Positions 1-12,000 of a stretch of 64,000 nt of DNA are shown here, piece after piece. Source of the stretch: Bugulina stolonifera (Eukaryota; Bryozoa; Gymnolaemata; Cheilostomatida; Bugulidae). Numbering within the stretch: position 1 is the first letter of the stretch; the number at the start of each line of letters is the position of its first letter. The stretch lies in assembly GCA_935421135.1 (NCBI GenBank), contig OW285192.1:8639501-8703500 (forward strand). The letters run 5' to 3'. The position numbers and the translations under genes are program-made. Under the pieces are notes generated by a model. That model did no database searches, was not told the DNA's origin, and worked only from the letters and a program-made list of their open reading frames with translations.

Positions 1-53
1 GAAAACGTTGAAATGCTTGTAAAATGTTTTAATCCGCAAGTCAAGCCACTAAC

Positions 54-3000
54 CTACACACTTTGCTGTCTACCACTTCAGTAGCACTTTTGATAGAGTC
101 CGGCTGGTCATCAGAGTATTTTAGGAATGAAGACCGTCGGTCAGCAGAGGTATACTCTGACCACGTCTCTTTGTAGTTGGCTATCTGAAGAAGAGAGAAT
201 AGGTAGTGTTTAGCACATTGCACACCAGTGGTGGTACATGCTCATATGAACTAGAACATCCGCCCGTCATCACAAAGAATGTACTTTATATGCCACAAGA
301 GAAGGAAAGACAACAACTAGATATAAAAGCGAGCTAGGAGGGAAATGCTGGTATCATCAGGTTGAACCTGTTCTATGCTTGTGAAACAGCTTGACCAGAT
401 ACATTTTACACCCATATTTTGTTTATTTAGCCATAGTCCATTTTTCTAAAATCATGCCTAAATTATATAAAAATAACTTTACTTGTATGTGTATACAAGT
501 AATATGGCATTAGAAATGTTATCCACTCGTAAGAGGTTATAGTGACATGTCTAACCTTCTTATCCCAGCGTTTAGCCTTCTTCCTGTCTAATATCTGACG
601 GAGCGAGGAGAGCTCTCGCTGACTAGCAGCTGTCTTATGATTGGCTATTAGGAAGGGGAATTGTTTAATATTCAACATGTTAGTCTTGAGAACACTAAGA
701 CTGTCGTCACCGTATTGAAACTGTAAGTATAATATAGCACATGTATTATACATTAGTATAGCTTCTGTAAGTATAATATAGCACATGTATTATACACAGG
801 GGTGGGACTAGCGCGGTTGAAACGCTATTCGATTGTGCTAATCTCTTCTTTTGCAGCAGCGAACTGCTGTGACACGCTTCTTTCAATTTCTGTCAATTTT
901 TAATAGCGTTTCAACCAATACGCTTTTATTTTCAGCCCAACCTGCTATTAGCTAGTAGCTAGTAACGAGTGCCATTGCGGCTGCAGCCATTTCTGGCCGT
1001 CTCAACTATTACATTTCGTGATATTGCTAACCAACTCAATTTAATATCCGGATTATACGAGTGTAGCAGCTTTTTGACTTCAAAAACATAGTCTACACAA
1101 AGCAAAAACATACAAAGAATAGATTATAGTATGTGTGGAGAATACTTTTATATTAGAAGTCTAAAATACTACCGGTTTAACCACAAATATATAATATTTT
1201 AGACATTGACAGAAAATCATGGGGAGATAAGTCTAAATTTCACTTTGTACATGTATTACTGCTCCAATAGTACATGTACAACTGTACAACACCAATGCTT
1301 CTACAATTTCCACAGACAGACAATTTGAAGGTTATATATGTGATGCCTAATACACATGCATTTGACTTGGCTATATTGCATTGAGTATGTTGCTGCTACC
1401 CTGATACCTTCTTATCACGTTATCAATGATGTTTCAAATCCATGACGAAGCCCTAGTGTGCATTGTAGAAAATAATATACATGTAAACACAATATGAACT
1501 CTGCAAAACAATGTAGCTGAAGAGAAGTAAACAAGAAATAGCTGTGTTTGTGCTTTTTAATTTTCATGGAAATAAATGGGCACCTTTGAATTGCTCTCTC
1601 AAATCTGATTTGAGAGAAGACAACTTCTAATTAATAGCGATTCAGCGGATAGCACATGTATTATACATTAATATACCTTCTGTAAGTATAATATAGCACA
1701 TGTATTATACATTAATATAGCTTCTGTAAGTATAATATAGCACATGTATTATACATTAGTATAGCTTCTGTAAGTATAATATAGCACATGTATTATACAT
1801 TAGTATAGCTTCTGATAATACAATAATACTGAATTATACATGTACATTAGTATAGCTTCTGTAAGTATAATATAGCACATGTATTATACATTAGTATATC
1901 TTCTGATAATACAATAATACTGAATTATACATGTACATTAGTATAGCTTCTGTAAGTATAATATAGCACATGTATTATACATTAGTATATCTTCTGATAA
2001 TACAATAATACTGGATCTATGTCACATAAACAGTATCTATACAATGAAACTGTATTACCTGTACTATAGAACCATCAGAATCTCTAACAGTAGAGTCATA
2101 CTCCACCATGATACCTTCCAAGTGTTTGATTAGACATCGCTGTAGATAACCACTCCTACTTGTCTTCACAGCCGTATCCACCAAACCCTGGAAAACATAA
2201 CCAGTGCTTAGTAAAATATCTATAATAATATCTGTATGTAATCAGGAACTTGTTGCCTTCCAGTGTCTCAGAGTTACAGTACACACCCGGCGTGCTCAGT
2301 TGGATCTCTGTAGTTCTGATCACGGGCAGAAAAGAAGATCAATAGAGCAGGAGGTTCGACCTTCACCTTCCACTAGTTTTAGCATGGCCAACGAGTTTCA
2401 CATGGCTATCTACGAAATGTCTCGTCTTCAACCGGTGCAAGTCATTATAATTTCAAAGAAACCGCATATTTTTTCATTATTATTTTTATATTTCTGCTGA
2501 CCTAGGATCAAACAATATCCTTACTCCTATTGGCCATTGATTATTACCAAAACTCTGATATGCTAACAATGAGTGCTAAACCAAACTCAAGACACGACCA
2601 CTGTGATAGCACCTTGCAGATAGCGATGCATTATAACCATTGAGTGGATGTCTTTGAGAATCGTTGACATGGAGTCAATCACGTCCCTGGGGATCACAAG
2701 TCTTCTGTTAATAATTTAAGGTGAGAGGAGGCCCAAGCTGGTTCTTTACTCGCATTGTAAGACAACTCATCAAGCATCGGTGGTTCAGTGGTAGAATTCT
2801 CGCCTGCCACGCGGGAGGCCCGGGTTCAATTCCCGGCCGATGCATTTTATACTTAAACACCCCATTAATTCACCTTTTGGTCACAGTGACATTTATTTTA
2901 TTTAACCAATGAGCCGATGAATGGCAGATAGACCAGAAGTCATAGCCTCCTGCTGGTAAAATGGTATTTAACAAACATTGTGACAATAATTCCACCTTTG

Positions 3001-6000
3001 TAGCAGTATTGGCATACCCTCATTTAGTAATAGTCTTTGCATGCAGCCATTTTCTCAAAATAAATCGTTCATGATTATTAACACCGTTAGTTGCCCTGTG
3101 TTTCCATATGCCCAGAGGTGTGTCCTTATAAGGAATTGCGTGCGCTTGGAATTTGAAGAGCCTTCGGAATTGTGATATGCCAGTAGCTTGTACACAATAA
3201 TGTAGAACATGCACATCGTATTGTGAAATAGAATCCAACTACGGCAGATTTGCGCTGCAGAAAAATAGATATGGGAAGTAAGAAGCTGAAATCTAGAAGT
3301 ACAAAAATGCATCGGCCGGGAATTGAACCCGGGCCTCCCGCGTGGCAGGCGAGAATTCTACCACTGAACCACCGATGCTTGATGACAAATATTGCAATAA
3401 GTGTAACCAGCCGACCTGTGCCTGCTGTCACCTGTAATTAATTAAAATATGCCAACAGAAGATTTACATGCATGATTAATGAACCTAGCTCCAGCTACCA
3501 ACAAAAGTCAGTCCGTCAGACGGCCTATACAAGGTGTACTATAGAATAGAAAAACTTGGAAGAATATATTTGGTATAATTATGTTACAGAAAGGTATAGA
3601 TGTATGCATGGAGCTAAGGGCCATACAGAATAGACTTTTTGCCTGCTAAAGCTGTGAAAAAAATACTGGATGAAGCAATTCAAAAGTTAGTGTGAATGCA
3701 TGTACTCGACTTATATCAAACCATACAGATACTGTAGGACATGGAGGTTACTTTGGAATTGTTGGTCTTGTTTTCGATTTCAGCTTGTTTGACTAATTGT
3801 GCATTGTGTTAGCCATAACATCCTCGATACTGAAATATTTGAGAATTACCACACCCAGTAATCATGTTTACAGTTTGCAAACAGTCTTATTGTACATGGC
3901 TGTTGTCTCAGTGTACACCATACCGTACATTTTTGTAACGTTTATTAAATTTATTCTTCATCCTTCTATTCTACAGCACACCTTGCCTAGGCTATGGTGA
4001 AGGTTTGACATTTGTTAGTAGCTAGAGCTAAGTTTATTAATCATGGGTGTGAAGATTGCAATGTTTGAATATTATTTTAATTAATGACAGCAGGCACAGG
4101 TCGGCTGGTTACACTTATTGCAATATTTGTCATCAAGCATCGGTGGTTCAGTGGTAGAATTCTCGCCTGCCACGCGGGAGGCCCGGGTTCAATTCCCGGC
4201 CGATGCATTTTTGTACTTCTAGGTTTTTGATACTACAGTCTAAGGAAGAGCTCATTGGTTTGTCAATCCAGCCAATCAGAGAGACATACAATGTACATGT
4301 ACATGCACATCATACTTCGCACCACATTTTCTATCCATTGCTAATGGCTTGCGAAAATTCCAAATACCAAAAGTGTGGAAGAACATCAGGATACTGGAGA
4401 TGACCACTAGACCACTAGCATGAGGCATATATATGCTGGGGTCTGGGAGTTACATACACATACTGATCAGGTTATTTTAATTAATTACGAGTGACAAAGG
4501 GTCGGCTCATTACGCAAAAAGAATCATCGTGAATTGGTGGTTTAGTGGTAGAGTGATGGTTCAGTGGTAGAGTGGTAGTGTTCTCGGCAGCTTCATAGGG
4601 AGAGCAAGAATTTTTAAAAAGAAGAAAATGCATCGGCCGGGAATTGAACCCGGGCCTCCCGCGTGGCAGGCGAGAATTCTACCACTGAACCACCGATGCT
4701 TGATGACAAATATTGCAATAAGTGTAACCAGTCGACTTGTGCCTGCTGTCAACACATTTGTGATAAATTAGATGTCAGCAGATGATTAATGATCAAGATT
4801 ATCAACATAAAGAGTAATCTGCTAAGTCTCACAAGCTAACCTTGCCTGTGTGCAACCACCAAAACACAAGATAAGACAGTTCATCCACTAGAAAAATCTT
4901 TTGTCCAAGAGTGCAAACCGAAAACATGGGAGACAATTGTAGAATTAGCCCATGTCCTCCATCTGATTGTCAACCATTGCGCTGCCATGCTAAGATTTTA
5001 TGTTTAATGTGAACATATACCAGTATGTTTGGTATCAATATCAAGGAATTAGACTAATTGTAGGATTACCTCCTCCGTTTTGTGATTTGCACTTATGAGG
5101 TAGTAGTTTGTATTGAGTGAACAGTCTTATCTTAGACGGTCATCATAAGTGTGATTGACTGTTAGAACTTTCTGGTCACAGCTACCTACCTCACGACCAG
5201 CCATGCAATGGAAGAAGTACTCCTGGGGTTTAATGCCAGATAAGAAGCGACCATCCACAAACCCGCCTGCTCGTGGCGTTGTGTCGTACGGTCTAAATGA
5301 AGGAAGTGAGCGGCCGCTTTTGGTGATCTGCGGCCTTCGACCTACAGACAGTTGACTGGAATTAGTGCATGATGTAAATATATAATATACATTTGAGACC
5401 ATGTAGTGAGCCAGCATACATAGTGACTGATATAACTCAGTAATGTTTGCCTCACCTTCCAGCTCTATCTGACCAAGCAAGCAGGATATCTGCATGCAGT
5501 TGACTGTTGAACCTTTAGCCCCGGCCACAACCATCAACTGTAAGTTATTGTCAGGGAATTTCTTCAACAAACCTTGTGGCATAATTACTCTAAAAAAATT
5601 CAGCAGAAATGAGCAATTAACCCAAATAAACAGTTACATAAAACTATGGTACATGTGTGCACATGCTGTAGTTATGACGGTACACATACAGTGCACATAC
5701 ATGTACTAACCATGCACACACATACATGTATTATATGAACAAATGTAGGAAGGCAAGGTCTCAATGTGATACCATATTAAAGCACAAATTTCTCTCCGAT
5801 GTCATAATAAAATAAAAGAAGGTCTGTGTGATGTCAAATTAGAATGAAAGTAGGTCTTTATGCTACCATGTTGATAAAAAAACTCATTTTACCGCAATGA
5901 TTTTTATATTTAAAGAAAGTCTTCGTAATATCATAACATGATGTCACAAAACAGTTCTTACTCTGTGTGGCAACATGGGGGGGGGGGGGGGGAGAATGCT

Positions 6001-9000
6001 TCTGATGCTGCAATATGAGATTACAAAGAAATAGTTTTCCCCATCATTCCATCAAAGACACTCATTGGTGATATCTTTGGAACAAGCACTCACTTGATGA
6101 TGTCACTAGAACAAGCAATTACTTGGTGATGTCACTAGAACAAGCACTCACTTGATGATGTCACTAGAACAAGCACTCACTTGATGATGTTACTAGAACA
6201 AGCACTCACTTGATGATGTCACTAGAACAAGCACTTACTTGGTGATGTCACTAGAACAAGCACTTACTTGGTGATGTCATTCTGGATATTATCAGATATT
6301 TGTTTCATATTCAAATCTATCATCTTCATCTTTGTATCGTTGTCATCAAACTGAGCTGCCATGTACGGGTCTGCAATATCCCCTTCATATTCTTCATCAT
6401 CCTCTCCCTGTGCATTTAGAGCTTCGGCAACCGCTGTGTGACCCAGTTTTGATCCCTCCTCCATTATATGTGCCCTCGTATCATCAGCCTGCAAGGATTA
6501 CATCATTTTACAACAAGCATTAGAAGCAGGGTAGCACAAATAACTGCATATACATGTATAATAATCACATAATAATATGATATTAGCGTAAACATACTGG
6601 AAAATTAGCATGAATCGGTAAAACAATTGTTTTCGCTGCGACTGAGATAAACGCAGCAAGCCAGTGAATGATTCCGAGTTCTACCATTAGGTACTCGGCA
6701 CTTTGAGCAAACGGCATGAATTCAAATAATCCGATCACTTATCGGTAATCCCATTTTAATAACGTTGGAGACCTTACTTGTCCAATGTACCTTTCACATT
6801 GCAGTTGTTGCACAACGGCAGTCGCTAACTACAATATTATTACTGTACTATATAGCGGACACGTGTCAGTTCAGCTTGTTGACCCCTATCGCTCGCTGGA
6901 GCATGTCGCTATGCAACATAGTTGTGGCTAGCGTTGGCCGCTCACCGCTAGTAATAGGCATAAACTGAAGTCTGAAAGCGCTTTTAGAAGTTTACAGGAT
7001 TGTAACTCTCTATCATATATACCACTTATACCCCTAAAACGGTTTTACTGGCACACCTAATTGCTGACTGACACAAGTTTTGTTTATTGAATAGATCTGG
7101 TTTACATCATTTCCTGTTGTATTTATCTAGATAGATGTGTTTGCATAGAATTGTAATAAACTGCTGCCAGGTAGAACAACCATTGCTGGCAAGTTGTTAG
7201 ATTAGTCTGCCTCATCAGTCGATGCCTTGACAACTGACAGAGTAGAATAATTAATGGCAACTATAATAACCAGACTGATGGACAGATTTCCAGGAGTGGT
7301 TTCACTACCTATCAAGCATCGGTGGTTCAGTGGTAGAATTCTCGCCTGCCACGCGGGAGGCCCGGGTTCAATTCCCGGCCGATGCATTTTCTTCTTTTTA
7401 AAACTTGTTGCTCTCCCTATGAAGCTGTCGAGAACACTACCACTCTACCACTGAACTATCACTCTACCACTGAACTATCACTCTACCACTGAACCGCCAC
7501 TCTACCACTGAACCGCCACTCTACCACTGAACCGCCACTCTACCACTGAACCGCCACTCTACCACTGAACCGCCACTCTACCACTGAACCACCATCCTAC
7601 CACTGAACCGCCATCCTACCACCGAACCACCAATTCACGATGATTCTTTTTGCGTAATGAGCCGACCTGCTATCACTCGTAATTAATTAAAATAACCTGA
7701 TCAGTATGTGTATGTAACTCCCAGACCCCAGCATATATATGCCTCATGCTAGTGGTCTAGTGGTCATCTCCAGTATCCTGGTGTTCTTCCACACTTTAGG
7801 TATTTGGAATTTTCGCAAGCCATTAGCAATGGATAGAAAATGTGGTGCGAAGTATGATGTGCATGTAAATGTACATTGTATGTCTCTCTGGTTGGCTTGA
7901 TTGACAAACCAATGAGTTCTTCCATACACTGTAGTATCAAAAACCGTAATTTCTGGTGGAGCAACATATGGGTGTTAAGGAATTGTGATACAGATATCTT
8001 CACATTACCACCGACTATATGCTGTGAAATAGGATGTAAGAAGGGAGCAGCATTACTTCGGTTTATGTTGCAGGAAATAGTGTGGCAAAAATTCGATTTT
8101 AAAAGTACAAAAATGCATCGGCCGGGAATTGAACCCGGGCCTCCCGCGTGGCAGGCGAGAATTCTACCACTGAACCACCGATGCTTGATGACAAATAATG
8201 CAATAAGTGTAACCAGCCGACCTGTGCCTGCTGTCACCTGTAATTAATTAAAATAATATGCAAACATTGCAATCTTCACACCCATGATTAATAAACTTAG
8301 CTCTAGCTACTAACAACTGTCAGTCCTTCACATAGCCTAGGCAAGGTGTGCTGTAGAATAGAAGGATGAAGAATAAATTTAATAAATGTTACAAAAATGT
8401 ACGGTATGGTGTACACTGAGACAACAGCCATGTACAACAAGACTGTTTGCAAACTGTAAACATGATTACTGGGTGTGGTAATTCTCAAATATTTCAGGGT
8501 TTTAGCGTACGCATTTATGCATTGGAAAAGCCCACAATACGAACCAAAATGTACGTGTCTCACAGCTTTGTGATCAGCGATAGCTTTAGTTCTGGGTGTT
8601 CAAGAGGATTTTTAGGAAAGTCTTAACCATCCACCAAGCATCGGTGGTTCAGTGGTAGAATTCTCGCCTGCCACGCGGGAGGCCCGGGTTCAATTCCCGG
8701 CCGATGCATTTTACCCTTGCCGAAGCAACAACTTGTGCATTGGTAAACTGTATTATACATGTATATATGGACTACCTGTAGATTTTTTGATTGGAAATTA
8801 TTCTGGTTTACGAGCCTTTCAAGAGCCTCAACCTCAACGGGATGCAAATAAGCTCATCACTGTGATGGCAAACATTTTTGAGATCTGCAGTAGTTTTATG
8901 ATGTCTACAAGAGCACACAGTATAACAGGGGCACACAACTCTTGTCACTGCTTGGAGATAGCATGATTCTACTTAATGTTTTACCGTCTTGCATTACAGT

Positions 9001-12000
9001 CAAAGCATGTTTAAAGAAACTGTATTACCCGAACTTCACATGGAAACTCTCGCACAGACCATGACGTGTAATAATAAAACTCGATGGGAGCATAGATTAT
9101 ATATGAGGATTGGTAGCTAGAAGCAATCAATGTATATATAATATTGAAATACATGGCAGTAGATGTAGTGACTTGGATGTATGTGAGTATATGTACTACA
9201 ATGCATGGCATATGTACAAGCGTAACGCTACATACCTCAGGTAGACACAGGATATCCTGTACACCAATGGTGAAACCCCGCCCTTTCAGAAAGGTCGTGA
9301 ACAACTTTGCGAGACTGCTGAGCAATTGGCTGGACACTTGACCTCCATACAACTAGAACCAATGAACATGCATTGATTAGCACCAAATGCCTCAGCGTAG
9401 CCTATAGATTTCCATTAAATTATAATTTAAAGTTTTGTTTGAAATTGAATGCCAAATGTAAAGTTGTTGAAGCAGCAGTTTCTTTAGCTGAAGACACAAT
9501 TCAAAACGATAAAAAACGACAGCAAAATAATAGTTTGATTAACCTTTGATGAGAGGCTAGCCAAAAAACAACCAAACAAACTTGAAAAGAACATTTGAAA
9601 TTTGACAATGGGGAGGTTTTCGTAATGTTTACCTCATAGCAGGAATGCACCAGACCATTCAGTGATGCGCCGTAGTGATTCTTATCAAGGACACCTTGCA
9701 GGAGATGTCCTTGTCGGAATACCACAGTCTCTTCTCCCATCAGTGGTACAGAGGGGCACCTGATAGGACTGTTCACCCAGCTCTACAATTTTAGTAGCAG
9801 TTGCAATATAAACTGTAATTAAACGATAAAGCAACCAATCGTTGTGTTCATTGATAAGATTGAAGGACTAACCTTTTCACCGATCTTGGAGCGGCCGGTT
9901 AGATTTATATACAACTCTTCATCATCAACTGGAAGGAGATTCCTCAACACAGAGGAGATAACCTACAGGTATTAAACCTGAGTAACAATCTACAGTTCAC
10001 TCAGTGACAATCTACAGTTCACATACTAACAATCTACAGTTCACCCAGTAACAGTCTACAGTTCGCATACTAACAATCTACAATTCACCCAGTAAATATA
10101 TAAAGTTTCAGCGGATAGTTGTGATACCAGGATTCAGCAATGACTGGCTATCACATAGCCAATGCTCATGGGTGCAGCTACTACTGCATATCATGTGCCC
10201 AATGCTCTACGACAGCATGTAGCTACTAGGTGGAGTTGATTGGACTGACCTGTTTGCCTGTCCAAAGAGGAAATGGTTTGATAATAGAGGGAGGCAAGAG
10301 CTTCACCTTAGTCTGTTGATCTACCAGCCCACTAAACACGAGCTGTTGGTACTCAGCCCTACAATATTAACTGTCATTGCAGGAACTAAAGCTATGTCCA
10401 TTGTTGACATATTATGTAACTGAAGAACAAGGGGATGAATCTTCAGTGCTATGCGGCGAAACCCCCGACATGTAATAATGTGGATACGCGTGGACATACA
10501 CAGACATTACTACTATAACTGCTAACAATGTATTGTATTACTACACACCACACCAATGTATTGTATTACTACACACCACACCAATGTATTGTATTACTAC
10601 ACACCACACCAATGTATTGTATTACTACACACCACACCAATGTATTGTATTACTACACACCACACCAATGTATGTACTAGTAATTATGAAACTAAGAACC
10701 TACCTAGTGAAGAATCGCCCTCTCATACACAGTGTCACTCCACCAATAACATGATCCTGAATCAAACCCGCCAGAGGCGCTCCATTCTTCGGTACCAAGT
10801 ACTGGTTTCTGGTTGAAACTGTGTAAGTGTATATTAACAACATGGTATAGTAATATCACATTGTACAGAAACATCTATAGTAGTTTGTCTATTGCATATC
10901 CCCCAGCTTTCCTATAGCTAGAGATACAAAGCTCCAAAACTGGCCCCTCTCCTTCGGAGTGTATTCAAAAGACCAATGAAATCTTTATCCATAAAAATGG
11001 TGTTATATTCATGACTCACATGTTAAACGAATAGATACTGTAATACGTCTGAGTGACGTGGATGCGAAACTCTGGTCAACAACGAGACTTACCAATTTCT
11101 CTAGCTTCTGATTGGCCAACAAAGGTTTGTGGGAAATGGGCGTTCATTTCGTCACCATCAAAGTCAGCATTGTAGGCATTACAGTTTGCATAGTGAAGAC
11201 GCAACGTCTTCTCTGCGGGCAGTACATGTGCCTGAAATACAACACAATTTACGTAATCCACAATGCATTGGCAAACAATTTTCCCAGAAACAACTGGGTA
11301 GAAAGAAAAAAGTCGGAAACAAAAATGCATCGGCCGGGAATTGAACCCGGGCCTCCCGCGTGGCAGGCGAGAATTCTACCACTGAACCACCGATGCTGGT
11401 TATGTAACATGTAAGACGTTGGTTTTCAGTAGAAAACAATATGACAGAAACATTCAAAAATTTCACTCATGTGTTACACGTCAACATGACAAATGACCTA
11501 TTGTAATGGATGACCAGATGAAGACCTATTACGAGGTACCTATCAGCTTTCCTACTCCATAAAGATTATTATAAACATTAATAAAAACTTATACAGACAT
11601 GCATGTAATATAAGCATAATACATGATATAAACTATCGCACCTTATGGGCCTGGATACTGGGTCTATGGAGCGTAGGCTGCCTGTTCATCAACAACATGT
11701 CTCCGTTACGTAAATGTCTGCATACAGTTTTAGGTTTGGGTGTCAATGACTCCGATTCAGTAGTGAGCAATGTTCGGGACAGAGCCTCTCTTTGGGACTG
11801 ATTTGTGGCTGATAACATCGTCATTACACCTTTCTCACTGATCACATGAGTGGCCCTACAAAATCAACTGCGTAGATGTAGCACGATTATATGCGGACAG
11901 CAACTTCAGCCTAATGAAATGTTGAACTTATATTAGAAATCGTACAAATCATTGACATACGCACATGCTGGTGGTGAATAAACAGATAATATACTGTACC

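Larger units (their letters stand above)
3292..4230. repeat. Inverted repeat with a tRNA-Gly gene in each arm
   Basis: The left arm (about 3292-3445) and the right arm (about 4080-4220) are reverse complements. Each contains a whole tRNA-Gly gene plus shared flanks: ctagaagtacaaaa outside and tgatgacaaatattgcaata inside, ending near a taattaatta stretch. The spacer of about 640 bp has no recognisable gene. It resembles a foldback element whose terminal repeats have captured a tRNA gene, or a local inverted duplication. Confidence 0.75.
3828..4703. repeat. Segment duplicated in inverted orientation at 7312-8500
   Basis: Aligned by eye, this stretch is the reverse complement of 7312-8500, with high identity from the aatatttgagaattaccaca end through two tRNA-Gly genes to the tRNA at 4629. 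The length difference comes from two insertions in the other copy: expansion of a 19 bp repeat, and about 150 bp near 7935-8095. Both copies lie within POLR1A, in introns 22 and 19. Confidence 0.85.
7312..8500. repeat. Inverted duplicate of 3828-4703
   Basis: Reverse-complement partner of 3828-4703, carrying tRNA-Gly copies 5 and 6 and the expanded 19 bp array at 7436-7628. Compared with its partner it also has about 150 bp inserted near 7935-8095. Those bases weakly resemble 3180-3290, which flanks copy 2. All of it is POLR1A intron 19. Confidence 0.85.

Noticed and set aside
10533..10816. ORFs with repeated Tyr/Thr/His-rich motifs
   Set aside because: Products of the 28 bp minisatellite in POLR1A intron 15.
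2721..11466. Several ORFs sharing the peptide [20 protein letters not shown] or its opposite-strand counterpart
   Set aside because: These are translations of the tRNA-Gly gene in two directions; no protein is supported.
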